Source: Anaerotignum sp. (GTDB lineage Bacteria > Bacillota > Clostridia > Lachnospirales > Anaerotignaceae). From it: DNA of 8,858 bases. Below, piece by piece: positions 6,931-8,858 of the stretch. The notes under the pieces are model-generated. The model searched no databases. It was not told the origin of the DNA and saw nothing but the letters and a program-made list of their open reading frames with translations. Numbering within the stretch: position 1 is the first letter of the stretch; the number at the start of each line of letters is the position of its first letter. The translations under genes were made by a program, and so were the position numbers. Location of the stretch: positions 1-8,858 of the forward strand of contig JAFZDV010000265.1 in assembly GCA_017560955.1 (NCBI GenBank), in the 5' to 3' direction.

Positions 6931-6944
6931 CGAAAAAATGTTCG
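6931..6944. promoter_or_regulatory. LexA-like box 3, downstream of the YneA-like promoter
   Basis: CGAAAAAATGTTCG matches CGAAC-N4-GTTCG with one mismatch (A for C at position 5). It lies just after the expected transcription start of the LysM gene. Its right half is 34 bp from that of box 2. Confidence 0.7.
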
Positions 6945-6964
6945 AGAAGAAATGGGGCGAGGTC

Positions 6965-7285
6965 ATGGAAAGAAGAACACAGAGAAGAGTAGTCAGAAAA
7001 TCCAGAAAAATCAGAAAAAACACATTCGTACTGTTGACAATGGCTTTGATCCTGTGCCTGGGAACCCTTGCAATGGGCGGAGAAAAAGGCATTCAGACAA
7101 AAACTTACTATGAATGTGTGCAGGTGGAAAAAGGCGAATCCCTGTGGGAAATCGCAGAAGAATACAAAATGGATGGCGCTGATATCGAACAGATGGTTGA
7201 TGAAATCATGGAAGTAAATGGACTGAAAAATACGAACATCCGAGCGGGCGAAAGTATCATCGTACCTGTAACAAAAGCGGCATGA
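6965..7285 (+). CDS. yneA: YneA-like membrane-anchored LysM protein, probable SOS cell-division inhibitor
   Basis: A protein of 106 residues, about the length of Bacillus YneA. A very basic cytoplasmic N-terminus (10 Arg/Lys in the first 19 residues) precedes one transmembrane segment (about 20-38). An outside LysM domain (about 48-102) follows, with the typical GESLWEIAEEY start (57-67) and RAGESIIVPV end (93-102); LysM binds peptidoglycan. YneA is known to delay division after DNA damage. The role is inferred from the divergent position next to lexA, the LexA boxes in its promoter and the same build; residue identity to YneA cannot be measured here. I chose the ATG at 6965; its ribosome binding site (GAGG, 6959-6962) is weak and close. 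An ATG at 6938 would add nine residues but lies inside LexA box 3 and lacks a ribosome binding site. A terminator follows directly. Confidence 0.82.
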   Translation: MERRTQRRVVRKSRKIRKNTFVLLTMALILCLGTLAMGGEKGIQTKTYYECVQVEKGESLWEIAEEYKMDGADIEQMVDEIMEVNGLKNTNIRAGESIIVPVTKAA

Positions 7286-7288
7286 GAA

Positions 7289-7328
7289 AAAGGAGAACAG
7301 AATCGAACTGTTCTCCTTTCTTTTTTTG
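7289..7328 (+). terminator. Strong intrinsic terminator after the YneA-like gene
   Basis: A perfect 12-bp stem (7289-7300 with 7308-7319) closes a 7-nt loop and is followed by a T-rich tract up to 7328. It begins 4 nt after the stop codon and separates the SOS gene from the nfeD-floA unit. Confidence 0.93.
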
Positions 7329-7344
7329 TCTAATTCTTAAGCAT

Positions 7345-7365
7345 TTCTTACGGTTTTGGTAAGAA
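7345..7365. promoter_or_regulatory. Dyad upstream of the nfeD-floA unit, possible operator
   Basis: TTCTTAC (7345-7351) and GTAAGAA (7359-7365) form a perfect 7-bp inverted repeat with a 7-nt centre. It has no T run after it and lies about 29 bp before the nfeD TATAAT, a place suited to a regulator binding site. The protein that might bind is unknown. Confidence 0.4.
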
Positions 7366-7393
7366 TATTGCGGGGAACACTACCTTATGATAC

Positions 7394-7399
7394 TATAAT
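7394..7399 (+). promoter_or_regulatory. Candidate -10 element for nfeD-floA
   Basis: A perfect TATAAT lies 47 nt before the nfeD start. No good -35 is found at 16-18 bp; TTGCGG at 7368-7373 would need a 20-bp spacer. GGAAC at 7374-7378 recalls ECF sigma -35 elements, and the Bacillus homologue operon is under SigW, but no CGTA follows at the required distance. The leader also contains the small inverted repeat GTACC/GGTAC (7409-7413, 7420-7424). Confidence 0.5.
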
Positions 7400-7446
7400 G
7401 AAAAGAAAGTACCTTTTTGGGTACAGTATAAAAAGGAGGTAGAAAC

Positions 7447-7911
7447 ATGCTCCCGTGGATCATTATTATAGCGATGCTTGGTCTGCTGCTTCTGTTTGTT
7501 GAAATTCTGATGCCCGGTTTTGGCCTGTTTGGCATTCTGGGGACGATCTCTCTGCTGGGGACTTTAGTAGCAGCATTCAAGCTATTTGGTTTTATGGTTT
7601 TCTTGGTGATGCTGATTGCAGTGGTCATTGCTTTCTTTGGGATGTTCGCATTTGCAAAGAAGAGTGGACTGTATAATAAGGTCGTGCTGAAAGACAGGCT
7701 GGAAGAAAAGGGTTTTGATGAAGCACCTCTGCAGGGACTGCTGGGAAAAGTCGGCATGACTCTTACAGAACTGAAACCTTTTGGTATTGCGGAGATCGAT
7801 GGCAAGGTGATCGATGTCTGTTCTACAGGTGATTTTATCGACAGAGGAATAAAAGTGCAGGTAGTGCAGATCACAGGCAAGACAGTAACTGTGAAAGTAT
7901 GTGAAGAATAA
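7447..7911 (+). CDS. NfeD-family membrane protein (short form)
   Basis: A protein of 154 residues with a hydrophobic N-terminal half, about three transmembrane segments (5-20, 25-45, 47-70), and a soluble C-terminal OB-fold domain (about 96-154). The latter has the pattern GLLGKVGMTLTELKPFGIAEIDG (97-119) typical of NfeD. It lacks the N-terminal ClpP-like protease domain of long NfeD proteins, so it is the short form. NfeD proteins are nearly always encoded beside an SPFH/flotillin gene and are thought to help the partner organise membrane domains. That partner follows 33 nt downstream. The ATG at 7447 has an excellent ribosome binding site, AAGGAGGT (7433-7440), 6 nt before it. It corresponds in position and type to Bacillus yqeZ, though that protein is longer. 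Confidence 0.9.
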   Translation: MLPWIIIIAMLGLLLLFVEILMPGFGLFGILGTISLLGTLVAAFKLFGFMVFLVMLIAVVIAFFGMFAFAKKSGLYNKVVLKDRLEEKGFDEAPLQGLLGKVGMTLTELKPFGIAEIDGKVIDVCSTGDFIDRGIKVQVVQITGKTVTVKVCEE

Positions 7912-7944
7912 GGGATAGAAGAGAAAAGTAAGGAGGCGTCGTAT

Positions 7945-8858
7945 ATGTTTGAATTATTCGGACTTATCATTCCATTGTTTATTATTGTAATACTGGTTGG
8001 TATTTTCCTTAGTTTTGTGCCACTGGGACTGTGGATCTCTGCGATTTCTGCAGGGGTAAAAGTAAGCATTTTCTCTCTGGTCGGTATGAGATTAAGACGC
8101 GTGCGTGCGGATAAAATCATCCGTCCTTTGATCAAGGCGCAGAAAGCAGGTATGGATGTTAATGCAAATCAGCTGGAAAGCCATCTGCTGTCCGGTGGTA
8201 GAGTGGATAATGTAGTAGATGCGCTGATCGCGGCTCACAGAGCAAACCTGGATCTGTCCTTTGAAAGAGCGGCGGCTATCGATCTGGCAGGCCGTAACGT
8301 TTTTGAAGCGGTAAGAATGAGTGTAACACCAAAGATCATCGAAACACCCTGGATCGCAGCGGTAGCTATCGATGGTATCGAGGTGAAAGTTATTGCAAAA
8401 GTAACAGTAAGAGCAAATCTGGCAAGACTGGTCGGTGGTGCCGGTGAAGAAACCATCATTGCCCGTGTTGGTGAGGGTATTGTTACAACAGTAGGTTCTT
8501 CCAACAGCCATAAAGCCGTGCTGGAAAATCCTGATCTGATTTCCAGAACAGTTCTGGCAAAAGGTCTGGATAATGGTACAGCGTTTGAAATCCTGTCTAT
8601 TGATATCGCGGATGTAGATATCGGCAGAAATATCGGTGCCCACCTGCAGATTCAGCAGGCAGAGGCGGATAAACAGATTGCTCAGGCGAAAGCAGAAGAA
8701 CGCCGTGCAACAGCCATTGCAAAAGAACAGGAAATGAAAGCAGAAGTAGAACACATGAAAGCAAAAGTTGTGGAAGCGGAAGCAGAAGTTCCCAGAGCTA
8801 TGGCAGAAGCACTGCGCAGCGGCAATCTTGGAGTGATGGATTATTACAAGATGCAGAA
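7945..8858 (+). CDS. floA: FloA, flotillin-like SPFH membrane scaffold (3' end outside window)
   Basis: The frame is open to the window end, giving 304 of the roughly 330 residues usual for FloA. A hydrophobic N-terminal membrane anchor (about 3-38, bent at the Pro in SFVPLG) comes first, then an SPFH/PHB-type domain (about 40-235), then an Ala/Glu/Lys-rich heptad region (about 235-295) typical of flotillin tails. The segments [31 protein letters not shown] (132-158), [14 protein letters not shown] (162-175) and [20 protein letters not shown] (227-246) match the FloA family. FloA forms oligomers in fluid membrane microdomains and affects secretion, signalling and cell-wall synthesis. The ATG at 7945 has AGGAGG (7931-7936) 8 nt before it. 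It is co-transcribed with the NfeD gene. No frameshift is seen; only the C-terminal end is missing. Confidence 0.96.
   Translation, partial: MFELFGLIIPLFIIVILVGIFLSFVPLGLWISAISAGVKVSIFSLVGMRLRRVRADKIIRPLIKAQKAGMDVNANQLESHLLSGGRVDNVVDALIAAHRANLDLSFERAAAIDLAGRNVFEAVRMSVTPKIIETPWIAAVAIDGIEVKVIAKVTVRANLARLVGGAGEETIIARVGEGIVTTVGSSNSHKAVLENPDLISRTVLAKGLDNGTAFEILSIDIADVDIGRNIGAHLQIQQAEADKQIAQAKAEERRATAIAKEQEMKAEVEHMKAKVVEAEAEVPRAMAEALRSGNLGVMDYYKMQ

Noticed and set aside
6887..6964. Longer N-terminus for the YneA-like protein starting at 6887
   Set aside because: It would begin upstream of the TTGACA/TATTAT promoter and translate through the promoter and LexA boxes.
7292..7316. GAAC and GTTC in inverted order after the YneA-like gene, resembling a LexA box
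   Set aside because: The halves are part of a perfect 12-bp terminator stem with a T tract, and their spacing does not fit the 4-nt LexA spacer.
7380..8135. Minus-strand open frame opposite nfeD and the start of floA
   Set aside because: It is Ser/Pro/Ile-rich shadow sequence covering two well-supported genes with strong ribosome binding sites.
8092..8754. Minus-strand open frame opposite floA
   Set aside because: It is Cys/Phe-rich shadow sequence; the plus strand encodes a clear flotillin-like protein through the window end.

Overview
The window looks like chromosomal core sequence from a low-to-moderate GC member of the Firmicutes (Bacillota), probably an anaerobic Clostridia or Negativicutes lineage. 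The basis is MutS2 with a Smr tail, LexA recognising CGAAC-N4-GTTCG type boxes next to a YneA-like LysM gene, an NfeD/FloA pair, strong AGGAGG ribosome binding sites and TTGACA/TATAAT promoters. I cannot fix the genus. No phage, insertion sequence, CRISPR array, tRNA or rRNA is visible.

Layout. (1) 2-1924, plus strand: the C-terminal half of mutS2, then 21 nt later an OmpR/PhoB-type response regulator, closed by a bidirectional terminator. (2) 1972-2364, minus strand: a small membrane protein of unknown function that converges on the regulator and diverges from the next gene. (3) 2494-3912, plus: a HAMP-type sensor histidine kinase, the likely partner of the regulator although an opposed gene separates them, with its own terminator. 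(4) 3974-4151: a noncoding stretch of consecutive hairpins between the kinase and nadE, the least explained part of the window. (5) 4159-6723, minus: a lexA-nadE operon, with the nadE ribosome binding site overlapping the lexA stop codon. (6) 6724-6964: a divergent SOS control region with two candidate lexA promoters, a strong promoter for the LysM gene and three LexA-like boxes. (7) 6965-7285, plus: a YneA-like membrane-anchored LysM protein, the probable SOS cell-division inhibitor, followed by a strong terminator. (8) 7447 to the end, plus: a short NfeD-family protein and FloA, the latter cut by the window edge.

How they work together. LexA represses itself and the divergent YneA-like gene, as in Bacillus. 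Here NAD+ synthetase lies downstream of lexA in the same apparent operon, so NAD+ synthesis may rise during the SOS response. A second, LexA-box-free promoter just before lexA could keep a basal level. The regulator/kinase pair is a membrane signalling system of unknown stimulus. NfeD and FloA form the usual membrane-microdomain scaffold pair.

Nothing here is clearly a new multi-gene system. The best candidates for novelty are the multi-hairpin intergenic element, the lexA-nadE coupling, and the hairpin between the ribosome binding site and start codon of the small membrane protein gene.
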